Assembly: GCA_964471945.1 (NCBI GenBank)
Contig: CAYYIJ010000002.1
Span: 26,691 to 90,690, forward strand
Length of the DNA: 64,000 nt
Direction: 5' to 3'
DNA from: JASEHD01 sp964471945
GTDB taxonomy: Bacteria; Bacteroidota; Ignavibacteria; UBA10030; SZUA-254
A model generated the notes under the pieces. The model did not search any database. It saw only the letters and a program-made list of their open reading frames with translations, and was not told the origin of the DNA. Positions 23,665 through 32,826 of this stretch are shown piece after piece. Numbering within the stretch: the stretch's first letter is position 1; every line of letters begins with the position of its first letter. The position numbers and the translations under genes were made by a program.

Positions 23665-26532
23665 TTATGGCGCCTGCAAAATTAGCTCCCCGTTCCGTTT
23701 CACTTTCACCCAACAACCCCTTCCTGATAAAAGTGTATCTGTTTGAATATAAGTATCATCGTACATAAAAAATTTTGAGCCAACGATATCAGACGGAACT
23801 TGTATAATTGAATTTACAGCAACTGACTTAGTTAATGCGCCAATCATATTCCATCCGGCAACGACGTCAATTGTATCGTTTGTGAAAGAATCGCCTGCTA
23901 ATTCAATGTTTTGAGTTGTTATAAATTTCAGCCAATAACCTTTTCCGTTCTCAAGTGCTTCCGTAATAACATAGCTGCCATTGTAAGCAAATGCCTCCGA
24001 TATCGCAGTTGGATAAAGAATGTTTTTGCTGTAATCATCAACGACCAACGGAACAGAAATCAGGTTCCATCCCTCATTGTACGTTGTTGCAATGTTTACC
24101 GCACCGGGAGTAAATTCGTCGGCTCCAATATCTGGGGTTGTTGGATTACGCGTCATTCCATCTATGTCGGATGCGATTCCTGCAATCGGTGTGCCCGCAG
24201 CATTCACAGGCGATGTAACAGCCGTCTGAATATGTAAGTTACCGCTGCTTGGTGATACAAACAACGGATCTGCACTTATACTCGCTGCGTCCTGTGTAGG
24301 AAAAAACGATGCTCGCCAATTAACTATCGTTATTCTATTTCCTGAGTTATATCCAACTACACCCTGTGAAGTAGGTGCAAACAGATCGTTATTATTAGAT
24401 GTAAAATCAGCCGGCACCGACGAAAGATAGATACAGTAAGCTTTATTATCAGTTGATGTTCCAATAAGATTTGTTTGGTTATAAACGATATTATTCTTCA
24501 TTACAATATTTGATCCGCCGTGTAATTCGAATCCTGATGTACGGCTTGAAGCAGAGGTTGAGTTATCGGTTCCCTCAAGATATATCGAATTAAAGTAATA
24601 ACGATCACCGCTGTTTGCAATATCATTGCTGTAAATGCCCCGTGAATAATTCACATTGCTTCCAGCACCTGAGGACAAAATACTATAAATGAAATTGTTA
24701 AATACCAATGCGTTCGATCCAGTACCTGCGCTATTTTCAATACCGCACGCCCAGTAATAATTGACTTGATTCTTGATATTACCAATTATATTACCACTTA
24801 CTTTCGCATTTATTGTGCCTTCTGACAACCAAATGCCCCATAAATCGTTATTTCCGCTTTTCTGAGTCCAATCGTGGATGAAATTATTTTCAATCATAGG
24901 ACCTAACTGCCATCGCGTGACAATTGCAGCCATTCCATGTTTGGTGAACTCGCAGTTTGATATACGATTACCTGCGTCTTTATATGTCGAGCTGTATCCA
25001 TATAATAAAATACCATAACAGCCCTCCGCACTCGAAAGAGAATCTGCCCCCGTGCGTACATTTATATTTTTAACAACATTGCTGTCTGCGAACGATTCGT
25101 CAATACCAGATATAAAAACACCAATCTTCCCATTCGTACCTAGAGCATTGATGGTCATATTTCGATTGTTCATGCCCGTATTCGAGCCATTAATCGTTAC
25201 TTTTGATGTTCCATAAATCGCAATTCCGAATGGCTCTATTGATGTGGAATTAATGTTCACGATGGGTGATATTCCCGCAGAGGGTTTAATAATAATACGG
25301 CGAATTAAGTTATAGGTGTAGTCAAGCGGACCAATTGTAAGAGGCGGTTCGCTATATGTAGAGTTGATAAGTGATAATGTAATATCGTTCGAGATAATAT
25401 TATGATTTAATGTATCAATTGCTTTTTTAAGTGTTGGAATATTTCCACCGCTTCCTACAGTAAATGTACCCGAAACCAGAACGGCACCATAAAAGCTTGA
25501 CGCCAAAGAGTCGTTACCGCTATTTTGATCGTCGCTGAGGAATGAATATGCAACCATTGAATATTGACCCCCAATCATCGGCGTGTAAGGGCTGAACTCC
25601 ACCAGCGCCGTTTGTTCAACATTCAATGATGATATTATTTGGTTATCCTCATAAACGGTCCCAGATGGTGGTATGATTCGAAACCGTACCGGAATGTTTG
25701 CCTGAGCATTTGCTCCTGCATTTTGAAATGTAACAAGTGGGTCAATTGATTCACCCAACAACACCTTGCTGCCGTTGAATGGATAATCAATAGAAATAAC
25801 AGCTATGTCATTAGGAACCTTAGGTCGGACGACCTGGACGAGATCAATTCCAACATAATCAGAACTGAGTCCTGATAATCCACCATTATAGATAAGGTAA
25901 CGGAACGCAATATAAATATTGCTTCCACTTGGAACAAAATTATTTAGTGGATAGCGCTTTTCCCCCCAGCCATTTGTAGATGTTTTAAAATAATCAACCA
26001 AAACCGTGAAAGAAGAAAGTTCTGTGTCGGTCGTTGAAATACGAACTTCGATTGAATCATCCCAAGCGGAAAAATCCGGCGAGCGGTTCCAGAATGTAAG
26101 TGTATCACTTGAACTTATAGATTGAATCTGAGGTGAGATTAGCCATTCATCAATATAGAAATCGTTGGCACCCTGATAATTTGCAGCAGCATGTCCATTG
26201 CCGCTGTATGCGGTTAAAATCGCGGTATTCCCTTGAAACCAAGGACCTGTTGTTCCCCCACCATCGGCGTTAACTGTTTTCCAACCGGTAGGAGGAAAAC
26301 CTGTTACACCTTCAAAACTTTCCTGAAAGATAATAGTGGATGTCGGTAAAAGAAGTTGTTTTTGTTCTGATTGGATCGAGGACGGAATATTAATAACAGG
26401 AATAGAGACGCTGTGCTTCGAATGAACAGTACTGGCATCACTAAGAGTTTTTCGCTTAACAACTGACTGGGGAAACAATCCTGCTGTGAGCAGAAGAAGC
26501 GTAATAATAATATTTACACTGCGGGCATTCAT
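23665..26532 (-). CDS. Large secreted protein with cleaved-adhesin-like (choice-of-anchor J) and beta-helix domains
   Basis: A 955-residue exported protein. Signal peptide residues 1-22 (IIITLLLLTAGLFPQ). Residues 70-240 form a choice-of-anchor J/cleaved-adhesin type jelly roll (FQESFEGVTGFPPTGW, WLISPQI, YVGIDLVQV). Next is a CARDB-like segment (NDIAVISIDYPFNGSKVLLGE), then a right-handed parallel beta-helix region rich in NN..I and G.Y.N motifs, and a C-terminal domain with repeated GWNLISVPL/GWNMIGAL motifs. It lacks the NPFNP sorting signature. It is probably a surface or secreted adhesin or glycan-binding protein; no enzymatic residues are recognised. Confidence 0.75.
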   Translation of the reverse strand: MNARSVNIIITLLLLTAGLFPQSVVKRKTLSDASTVHSKHSVSIPVINIPSSIQSEQKQLLLPTSTIIFQESFEGVTGFPPTGWKTVNADGGGTTGPWFQGNTAILTAYSGNGHAAANYQGANDFYIDEWLISPQIQSISSSDTLTFWNRSPDFSAWDDSIEVRISTTDTELSSFTVLVDYFKTSTNGWGEKRYPLNNFVPSGSNIYIAFRYLIYNGGLSGLSSDYVGIDLVQVVRPKVPNDIAVISIDYPFNGSKVLLGESIDPLVTFQNAGANAQANIPVRFRIIPPSGTVYEDNQIISSLNVEQTALVEFSPYTPMIGGQYSMVAYSFLSDDQNSGNDSLASSFYGAVLVSGTFTVGSGGNIPTLKKAIDTLNHNIISNDITLSLINSTYSEPPLTIGPLDYTYNLIRRIIIKPSAGISPIVNINSTSIEPFGIAIYGTSKVTINGSNTGMNNRNMTINALGTNGKIGVFISGIDESFADSNVVKNINVRTGADSLSSAEGCYGILLYGYSSTYKDAGNRISNCEFTKHGMAAIVTRWQLGPMIENNFIHDWTQKSGNNDLWGIWLSEGTINAKVSGNIIGNIKNQVNYYWACGIENSAGTGSNALVFNNFIYSILSSGAGSNVNYSRGIYSNDIANSGDRYYFNSIYLEGTDNSTSASSRTSGFELHGGSNIVMKNNIVYNQTNLIGTSTDNKAYCIYLSSVPADFTSNNNDLFAPTSQGVVGYNSGNRITIVNWRASFFPTQDAASISADPLFVSPSSGNLHIQTAVTSPVNAAGTPIAGIASDIDGMTRNPTTPDIGADEFTPGAVNIATTYNEGWNLISVPLVVDDYSKNILYPTAISEAFAYNGSYVITEALENGKGYWLKFITTQNIELAGDSFTNDTIDVVAGWNMIGALTKSVAVNSIIQVPSDIVGSKFFMYDDTYIQTDTLLSGRGCWVKVKRNGELILQAP

Positions 26533-26576
26533 TATTAATTGTACAACAATCAGATTAGAAAATCAAACATAGAAAT

Positions 26577-26609
26577 CCCGTCCCTCCATAACATAAATGG
26601 AGGAACGGG
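26577..26609. terminator. Hairpin between the two secreted-protein genes
   Basis: CCCGT/CCTCCAT pairs with ATGGAGG/ACGGG around a 7-base loop with one bulge pair. The T-rich flank is on the plus strand, so as a minus-strand terminator it is imperfect. It lies just downstream of the stop of the sorting-domain protein gene. Confidence 0.5.
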
Positions 26610-26645
26610 TTTTCACTTTCATCTAATCCACCTGAATAGAGAAAT

Positions 26646-28604
26646 TTATTTCATCATCATCATCTTTCGAACACTTGTGTAGTTTGCTTTTTCACCAAGA
26701 GCGTTCGCATTAATCTTATAGAAATAGACACCGCTGCTGAGTGTGTTTCCAGCCGCATCGAGACCATTCCAAGAAATAGAATAACTGCCAGCATTTAATT
26801 CTCGATTAACCAATGTTATAACCTGTTGACCAAGTACATTGTAAATCGATATGTTGACTTCGCTTGCTGTTGGGACGTTGAAAGAAATCTCAGTTGTTGG
26901 ATTAAATGGATTTGGATAATTTTGATGTAAAGAATATTTCTGAGGAATTTCACTATCCATTTCCTTAATCACAAGTACCAAGCTTGTAGTATATAACTCC
27001 ATATCACTTGCCGTGTAGTTATTAGCGCCATCCACAACGATCGGTGAGCTTTCGGTTACACTGTAATTTTCTTTATCAACAACGAGCTTATAGCTGCCCG
27101 GTGCTAATCCATGAATATCGAATGTTCCGTCATCTTCGGTGATATCATAGCCAACAACAGCATTCGATGCTGTAGAAACTGCATAAACAGTAACACCGTT
27201 GATCGCACTGCTTTGAGCTGATTCGCGTACGCTGCCGCTGATGCTCGCAAATCCAGCAACCAGAATTGGCTGTACACAGATGTCAATACCTGTTGTTGCC
27301 CCGGTTACCAAGAAACTATCAGCATTTACCCAGCATGTAATACCACAGCTATCTACGTCATACCATGCGGGAGCGTAGTATGCTAATGGATATGCTTTTG
27401 CGAAATGGTAACCTGTATATATGTAGTTGAAAGAATAATTTCCCAGAGAATCCGTTATTGTGCTCCGGATTGGAAAAATACCACGAGGTGTCTTTTTAAA
27501 TAAAACAACTTTTGAAAGAACTCCGTCCCCATCCAAATTCTTCACCATACCTGCAACTGAATTCTGGGCTTCAGGATTGCTCACAAGATCGAAATTAATG
27601 TTAGATGTATCGGATACTAAAAATAATCTATCGGCATCATACGGTGTACTTTTATTATTATAGAATTCGGGGATGTATCCCAATTTGGCAGCGAGGATTA
27701 TATAACTTAAGCTATCAGGTACATGAGCTAAATAATTACCGTTGCTATCTGTCCTGACAACTCTCATTACCCCAAGCAGGGTTCCAAAACCTTCCAGCAT
27801 GTACATCTCACTTCGGCTTCCAAAGAGCGATCCTTCTTGATATTGCATTCTTTGAACTTGGCGATTTGACCGCATGATAACAACAAATGCTCCTTTAATT
27901 GGATCACCCGTAGCACTATCGATAACCGTACCACTCACCGCAACAAGTCTTGCGGGCGGTGGTGGTGGAATACGGGTAAGTCCGAAATTCGCAACACTTG
28001 TATCACGGGGCATGACTGAAACGGGTGTAGCATCCCGGTGATGTAATACGTTATCATACCACTCCGGAATATATGTCCACTTCGTTGCAAAAACAAGATA
28101 TACTCCAGAATCGATCGGCATCGAATAATATCCATTCGAATCCGTTCTTGCTTCGCGGAAATAGACAAAGCCGTTTGGTGTAAAGAATCGCACTCTAACA
28201 CCCCTAATCGGTTGTTGTGTGAAATCATCAATAATGGCTCCAGAGATGATACCCTTATTTCGCGCGGGCGGCTGACTACCGGGAATAAATGTTACATCAT
28301 TACTTGGCTCACTCTCTCCTAAATAGTTAAGTGCTGTAACGTAATATCTATAGATGTGCCCCGGGGGTACAAATTGATCAACGAACCCAGGCATTCTTGC
28401 CATTGCTATGGGAATAAATGGGAGCGCATCAAGGGCTTTATAAATTCTATATCCACTCGCTCCAGAAGATGGCTGCCAAGTTAGGTGTGCGTAATTTCCC
28501 ATTGGCTCTACTGTTAAATCTGCGGGCGCAGGTGGAACGGTTTGCGCCGCGGTAAAAACAATAAAGATCAATGAGAATATTGTGAATAGTGTAACTTTAT
28601 ACAT
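26646..28604 (-). CDS. Secreted multidomain protein with carboxypeptidase-like regulatory repeats and type IX sorting domain
   Basis: A 652-residue exported protein with a strong SD (AGGAGG) and signal peptide ending FTAAQ. Domains: FnIII (PPAPADLTVEPMG ... YRYYVTALN, residues 25-108); four or so carboxypeptidase-regulatory-like beta-sandwich repeats (GAIIDDFTQQPIRGVRVRF, GTVIDSATGDPIKGAFVV, GSVRESAQSSAINGVTVYA); C-terminal sorting domain with HQNYPNPFNPTTEISFNVP and ISIYNVLGQQV...SGVYFYKINA. The last part marks it as type IX secretion cargo that would be attached or released at the surface. No catalytic motif is visible. Confidence 0.85.
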   Translation of the reverse strand: MYKVTLFTIFSLIFIVFTAAQTVPPAPADLTVEPMGNYAHLTWQPSSGASGYRIYKALDALPFIPIAMARMPGFVDQFVPPGHIYRYYVTALNYLGESEPSNDVTFIPGSQPPARNKGIISGAIIDDFTQQPIRGVRVRFFTPNGFVYFREARTDSNGYYSMPIDSGVYLVFATKWTYIPEWYDNVLHHRDATPVSVMPRDTSVANFGLTRIPPPPPARLVAVSGTVIDSATGDPIKGAFVVIMRSNRQVQRMQYQEGSLFGSRSEMYMLEGFGTLLGVMRVVRTDSNGNYLAHVPDSLSYIILAAKLGYIPEFYNNKSTPYDADRLFLVSDTSNINFDLVSNPEAQNSVAGMVKNLDGDGVLSKVVLFKKTPRGIFPIRSTITDSLGNYSFNYIYTGYHFAKAYPLAYYAPAWYDVDSCGITCWVNADSFLVTGATTGIDICVQPILVAGFASISGSVRESAQSSAINGVTVYAVSTASNAVVGYDITEDDGTFDIHGLAPGSYKLVVDKENYSVTESSPIVVDGANNYTASDMELYTTSLVLVIKEMDSEIPQKYSLHQNYPNPFNPTTEISFNVPTASEVNISIYNVLGQQVITLVNRELNAGSYSISWNGLDAAGNTLSSGVYFYKINANALGEKANYTSVRKMMMMK

Positions 28605-28666
28605 AATAACCTCCTAAGGTTATGTTATTGAATATACGGGCATATTTTTGAAAAACTTTTTCACGC

Positions 28667-29365
28667 TTATTTATTTTTGTCAAACTTCAGTTGTTCAATC
28701 CGCAGCTCAATAAAAGAGCGTTGAGTTTTGGATATCTTCTCAAATGAAAGCTCAATGTATTCCGACAATGCTTCTGTTTTTAGATTCATTTTTTCTAAAG
28801 CATTCGCAACCATTAGGCGGGTTTCAACATTTACTGCTAATTCAGGATTTAACCTAAAAACTTCTTTTACTTTCAATACACAGGTTGCATAAAATCTGTT
28901 TTCGTATAGAACCTTTGCTCCATTCAATTGCTTCAAGCCATTATCAGATACTATTGATCGAGGTGTTAATGTGTTTTCTTTGTTCGTTCCGTGAACTGTT
29001 GTTGTTGTGGGAATAAGAAGTTTTCCATCATCATCTCTGATTGGGACAGAGCGCACCTTCTCCATCGCTAACTTTAATAAAAGCTCTTCTTGTGTCAGCA
29101 TCCGCAGATCTGAGAGATCGATAATAACGAATTCGGGAATTGTTATTTTTTTTATTCCGCCTAATAAAATAGTTACGGAAGATTTTCTCTTTAGTTCAAT
29201 TGAGTCTTCGGGTTTTAATACATCGCCAACAGAAACAGTTTTCCATTCTTCCTGAATGTTGGGGCGAGCCAGAACAGTTCCCTTGACTGCAACAATTTTA
29301 ATATCCGCACCATAGCTAAGCGAGGTAAGTGTAAAGATCAATAGATAATAAATTATTTTTTTCAT
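28667..29365 (-). CDS. FecR-like periplasmic protein with TPR-like C-terminus
   Basis: About 232 residues from ATG 29365 (SD AAAGAG 7 bases upstream; an in-frame TTG at 29383 is less likely). Signal peptide YYLLIFTLTSLSYGA. Residues 22-90 match a FecR-type fold: IVAVKGTVLARP, WKTVSVGDVLKPEDSIELKRKSSVTILLGG. Residues 130-230 are helical with a TPR-like pattern. FecR-domain proteins often pair with CHASE2-domain receptors, and a CHASE2-sigma54 activator is encoded just upstream on the same strand at 32827-35490. It is the last gene of a three-gene run starting at 32310. Confidence 0.7.
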   Translation of the reverse strand: MKKIIYYLLIFTLTSLSYGADIKIVAVKGTVLARPNIQEEWKTVSVGDVLKPEDSIELKRKSSVTILLGGIKKITIPEFVIIDLSDLRMLTQEELLLKLAMEKVRSVPIRDDDGKLLIPTTTTVHGTNKENTLTPRSIVSDNGLKQLNGAKVLYENRFYATCVLKVKEVFRLNPELAVNVETRLMVANALEKMNLKTEALSEYIELSFEKISKTQRSFIELRIEQLKFDKNK

Positions 29366-29379
29366 GTTTAATCTCTTTT

Positions 29380-31398
29380 TCAATTCGTTGATGGTACCTC
29401 AACAACCCTCATCCAGCCCTTCAGCTGACCAAGATTTATTTCAGCATCTTGTAAATATGCTTGTGCGCCAATATCCCATGCTTTTTCAAAACTTTTAGTG
29501 ATGGCAGTTGTTTCAATCGCTATCCAGATGGTTTCAGTTCCTTTATCATTTTTCCGAACGATGTATCGCTTTGGGTTTTCACTCAAAATATGGGCTTCTT
29601 TCGGATCAATACCTGTATCAAACATCATATAGATGTGAGAGTCCTCTGGATTTTGAGGAGGAATTATATCTATGAAGGCGGTTGAAATTCCAATGCTCAT
29701 TAATAAAGATGAATAACAGACCGTAATATCATCACAATCACCGCCGTTCAAAGCAAGTGTTTCGGACGGATACTGCACAAAATCTTTACTCTTTTTGGGA
29801 TCCTGAACATACTGAAGGCGCTCAGCCATAGAATTGAAAATAACTTTTGCCTTCTCAAAATTTTGCGTGACTGTGGGAACACTATCGAGATGTGCTTTTT
29901 TACTATTTATAGCTCTTCGGGTGAATTTTATGACGTCGGGATCGTCAGGTGTAACAAAATATCTTAGCAGCATCACGTCTCCATCCCAATCGTTGCGGCC
30001 TCGAACTAAAACACGTGTTTGATAGCGATCATCGTAATCGGAATCAATTTCAGCGTTTACATAAACCGTTCCATCATAAATAGAAAACTTTTTCACACCT
30101 GTTATTAAATCACTAAACACTGCAAAGAAGGGAATTTCTATCACCTCGTCTGGCGCGATGGAATACGATCCCGTTTCCGTCGGTGCATTCATAAGCTCGC
30201 TAATTAAAAAGCTTACTTTCGCATTAATTGGATATGACGATATATTTCTCACACGGGCTTTACCAAGTGGTTGGAAGGCATATATCTGGTGAGAAGCAGT
30301 GAACACTTCGTTGAGCATCTCAACGTATTCGAGTCGTGCCAGTGTTTCTCTCGTTCTGCCAAGGCGGGCAGTCATCGAAAGTATAAACCTATCGGATGTA
30401 AACGGCGAATAATCAATATCGCTGTATGACGTTGACTTGAAAGTGTTAATATCAATTTTGTTCGTGCGTTTAGTTTGATTAACAAATTTCAGGTAGCTTA
30501 TATCGAACCCTATCGGCTGAAGCCGTATTCCCACTCCGATTGCGGCGGCTTCAATGTTCTCGATGCCATTTGAGTATATACCGGAACGAACTTGCAACCA
30601 TTTCATCGAAGTCCACTCAGCACCTATTTGGATTTTTTTCCTCGTATCACCATCAACACCAACGGAAACATTCTCAATTCCTTTGTATATAATTCCCATC
30701 CGCATCGATTTCGCTAATTTCAACTGGTATTCTTGAATTTCGTTTTTAAATACTTCTTCTTGTATCTCAAATAAATTTTTAAAAACTAATCCCATGACCC
30801 AGCAGTAATTCATATTATACAGCATTCCTAAGTCGAACGTCCATGAACTTGCACTGTGATCTTCTGTCTCAGTTTGAATAACATTGCTTGTATCAAAATA
30901 ATATCTTGTATCTGATGCTTCGCTATCGAAAAATCTTGCGCTCATTCCAACCGAGATATCTTTGGAAATTCGGTAGTTATATCCAAGCGCATAACTTTGA
31001 TGATAAGAAATATTCTTGTCATACCGTGTAGAGAGAATGTTTCCGCTTGAATCGTAAATAATCAAGTTTGATGGCACAACAAATTCAAGCATCTTCCCGG
31101 GAGAATAAATTATCGCTGCTGCCTGGTTACTGAAAAAACTTTTCCCTGCCCCAAGTGAATGTAATCTAAACCCGGATTGTCGTTCTAATGTACTTATATA
31201 ATTTGAAATACTAACTTCCCAATCTTTAATAAGACTCAATCCCGCTGGATTCCAATCAAGCGAGTAAGGGCCGTCGGTCAACGATGTGAAGGCGCCTATG
31301 CCAACACCACGAGCCGAGCTTAAATACTGAGCATTTGATATGTATCCTGTGACAACCATAATGAAAATAATATTTTTAGTATACTTTACTAAATTCAT
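29380..31398 (-). CDS. PorV/UPF0164-like outer-membrane protein fused to a transglutaminase-like domain
   Basis: A 672-residue protein with signal peptide ending GYISNAQ. Residues 25-345 resemble the PorV/PorQ/UPF0164 barrel family (SARGVGIGAFTSLTDGPYSLDWNPAGLSLI, repeated long amphipathic strands). Residues 380-480 may be a beta-sandwich linker. Residues 510-660 hold a transglutaminase-like core: the Cys in LNGGDCDDITVCYSSLLMSIGI, His in DSHIYMMFD and WIAIETT. The fusion of a barrel with a papain-like domain is unusual. It sits between a lipoprotein gene and the FecR-like gene, downstream of a CHASE2-sigma54 activator. Its function is unknown. Confidence 0.75.
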   Translation of the reverse strand: MNLVKYTKNIIFIMVVTGYISNAQYLSSARGVGIGAFTSLTDGPYSLDWNPAGLSLIKDWEVSISNYISTLERQSGFRLHSLGAGKSFFSNQAAAIIYSPGKMLEFVVPSNLIIYDSSGNILSTRYDKNISYHQSYALGYNYRISKDISVGMSARFFDSEASDTRYYFDTSNVIQTETEDHSASSWTFDLGMLYNMNYCWVMGLVFKNLFEIQEEVFKNEIQEYQLKLAKSMRMGIIYKGIENVSVGVDGDTRKKIQIGAEWTSMKWLQVRSGIYSNGIENIEAAAIGVGIRLQPIGFDISYLKFVNQTKRTNKIDINTFKSTSYSDIDYSPFTSDRFILSMTARLGRTRETLARLEYVEMLNEVFTASHQIYAFQPLGKARVRNISSYPINAKVSFLISELMNAPTETGSYSIAPDEVIEIPFFAVFSDLITGVKKFSIYDGTVYVNAEIDSDYDDRYQTRVLVRGRNDWDGDVMLLRYFVTPDDPDVIKFTRRAINSKKAHLDSVPTVTQNFEKAKVIFNSMAERLQYVQDPKKSKDFVQYPSETLALNGGDCDDITVCYSSLLMSIGISTAFIDIIPPQNPEDSHIYMMFDTGIDPKEAHILSENPKRYIVRKNDKGTETIWIAIETTAITKSFEKAWDIGAQAYLQDAEINLGQLKGWMRVVEVPSTN

Positions 31399-31404
31399 TC
31401 GTCC

Positions 31405-32310
31405 TTACAAATTTACCCTTAATAGTCGATTATGAATCGATGCAGCTTGAACTAAAACGCTATCCTGGTATCCCTCAATTTTCATAGTAAACCGTTCTTC
31501 CGACATGAATGTAAACATGAATTGTTGAAAACGTCGAGTTGGCAGTAATGCCAATATTTTTGTGGGGATAAAAATTTCCCCCCTGGTATTTCTAATGCGA
31601 AGGTGAATTGTGGGTAACCATGTTTTTTGTTGTAATCCACCCTCTCGACTGATAATAATATGTACATATTGGTTGGTACAATTCCACTTGATACGCATTG
31701 GTTCTGTAACCTGAATATAAGGTGGTACGATATCCGTTACTTGCATTTCGGGTGGACCTTTGAACGACGCATCAAAAGTGCCGGTTCCCTTTTTGTCTGT
31801 TCCTTTCCATGTGTATGTCTTGCCGGGGTTGTAGTTGTATGATTTTCGGAAATGATATTTATATCCTATGATCGTATCCATCATAGACATGGGTATTCTT
31901 TGATATCTTACGTGTTTACCGAGTGTATCTGAATCGAGACTTAGTGTTCCAACGTCTAATGAGGTATAAGCAATGACACGACCATTATGTAGAATTGGTT
32001 TTGACGTATCGATAAATATCGCTTCTGCTTTTATAAGGCTATCTTGTCGCGAGAACATTTCATTCCGAATACTCGAAAAAATTAGTCTGCCATAATATTT
32101 CATGTAATCGCCGCTAACCAACCCCGTGCTGTCGACTCCTGACGTAATAGATACAGAATCTGCGATTGTTCCGACCGTAATCATTTCTATAAATCGAGAA
32201 TCATCCTGATTATCAATAATTTCTATCGGACCAGTGTCTTGGCAACCAGACCCTAACATGAGGAGAAATATTATTACGAAGCTTAAAAAAGTATTATTTT
32301 CTTTTTTCAT
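31405..32310 (-). CDS. Putative lipoprotein, function unknown
   Basis: A 301-residue protein with signal peptide and lipobox LMLGSGC near residue 23. The rest is beta-rich, with VTEPMRIKWNCTNQYVHIIISREGG near residue 200, which resembles a Ser/Thr-rich or Ig-like carbohydrate-binding beta-sandwich. No family is certain. It is the first gene of the lipoprotein - PorV/transglutaminase - FecR run. A long leader with a sigma54-like promoter lies upstream. Confidence 0.7.
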   Translation of the reverse strand: MKKENNTFLSFVIIFLLMLGSGCQDTGPIEIIDNQDDSRFIEMITVGTIADSVSITSGVDSTGLVSGDYMKYYGRLIFSSIRNEMFSRQDSLIKAEAIFIDTSKPILHNGRVIAYTSLDVGTLSLDSDTLGKHVRYQRIPMSMMDTIIGYKYHFRKSYNYNPGKTYTWKGTDKKGTGTFDASFKGPPEMQVTDIVPPYIQVTEPMRIKWNCTNQYVHIIISREGGLQQKTWLPTIHLRIRNTRGEIFIPTKILALLPTRRFQQFMFTFMSEERFTMKIEGYQDSVLVQAASIHNRLLRVNL

Positions 32311-32374
32311 ACTAAATCTAATTTAATTAATTTTTTATTATCTTTCCCATAATTTGAGACTTCTGAAAAATCAC

Positions 32375-32437
32375 CCCGCCGCTCTTTTCCTTGAAGCCCG
32401 CATGTGATTTATGATTTTCTTTGTTAAGAGCAGCGGG
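32375..32437 (-). promoter_or_regulatory. Long-armed hairpin in the leader of the lipoprotein operon
   Basis: CCCGC-C-GCTCTT at 32375-32386 pairs with AAGAGC-A-GCGGG at 32426-32437 (11 of 12 pairs) around a 39-base loop. It lies between the sigma54-like promoter and the first gene, so it would be in the 5' leader RNA on the minus strand. Confidence 0.5.
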
Positions 32438-32455
32438 ATAATTGTTTATTATAAA

Positions 32456-32472
32456 TCAATGTTCGTGCCAAC
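32456..32472 (-). promoter_or_regulatory. Sigma54-like promoter of the lipoprotein / PorV-transglutaminase / FecR operon
   Basis: On the minus strand TTGGCACGAACATTGAT matches the -24 element TTGGCACG perfectly and TTG of the -12 element. The -12 C is replaced by A. Spacing is correct. The predicted start is near 32445, about 135 bp before the first gene. The sigma54 activator gene lies immediately upstream. Confidence 0.55.
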
Positions 32473-32551
32473 GAAAATGTGTCCATTATGCATCGATTTT
32501 GCACAATGTTATTAGGGGAATCGCAGGAAAATGTAGGGAAACTGCTGGAAC

Positions 32552-32569
32552 GATTGCCTTCAGGCAATC
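32552..32569. repeat. Small hairpin GATTGCC-TTCA-GGCAATC
   Basis: A perfect 7-bp stem with a tetraloop in the 516-bp space between 32310 and 32827. It may be an upstream binding site for the CHASE2 activator or an RNA structure. Nothing else coding is supported in this space. Confidence 0.35.
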
Positions 32570-32702
32570 CTCAGATACCGATGATGTGTTTATGGAGTGG
32601 ACAACTAAAAATTATTATTTTTCTTGGTGACTTATATTTTATAGTTACTCGTAGTTAATTTATCAAATAGGCTAAAGACCTTGATGCGAGCGGCTTTTCA
32701 AT

Positions 32703-32777
32703 AGTGGTTGTCTAAAAGGTAAAAAAGGAGTCATGCTGAAATAAATTCAGCATGACTCTGGACTTTTTGGACCACCC
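32703..32777. repeat. MITE/REP-like imperfect inverted repeat enclosing a terminator
   Basis: The outer arms GGTTGTCTAAAAGGT and ACTTTTTGGACCACC are inverted copies with 12 of 15 matches. The core is a perfect 13-bp stem (GAGTCATGCTGAA / TTCAGCATGACTC) with loop ATAAA at 32728-32758. On the minus strand the core is followed by CTTTTTT, so it terminates the CHASE2 activator gene. Confidence 0.65.
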
Positions 32778-32826
32778 CTACAAAAATATACTAATCCCTG
32801 CGGATTTTAGTCCTTAGTTCATGTTT

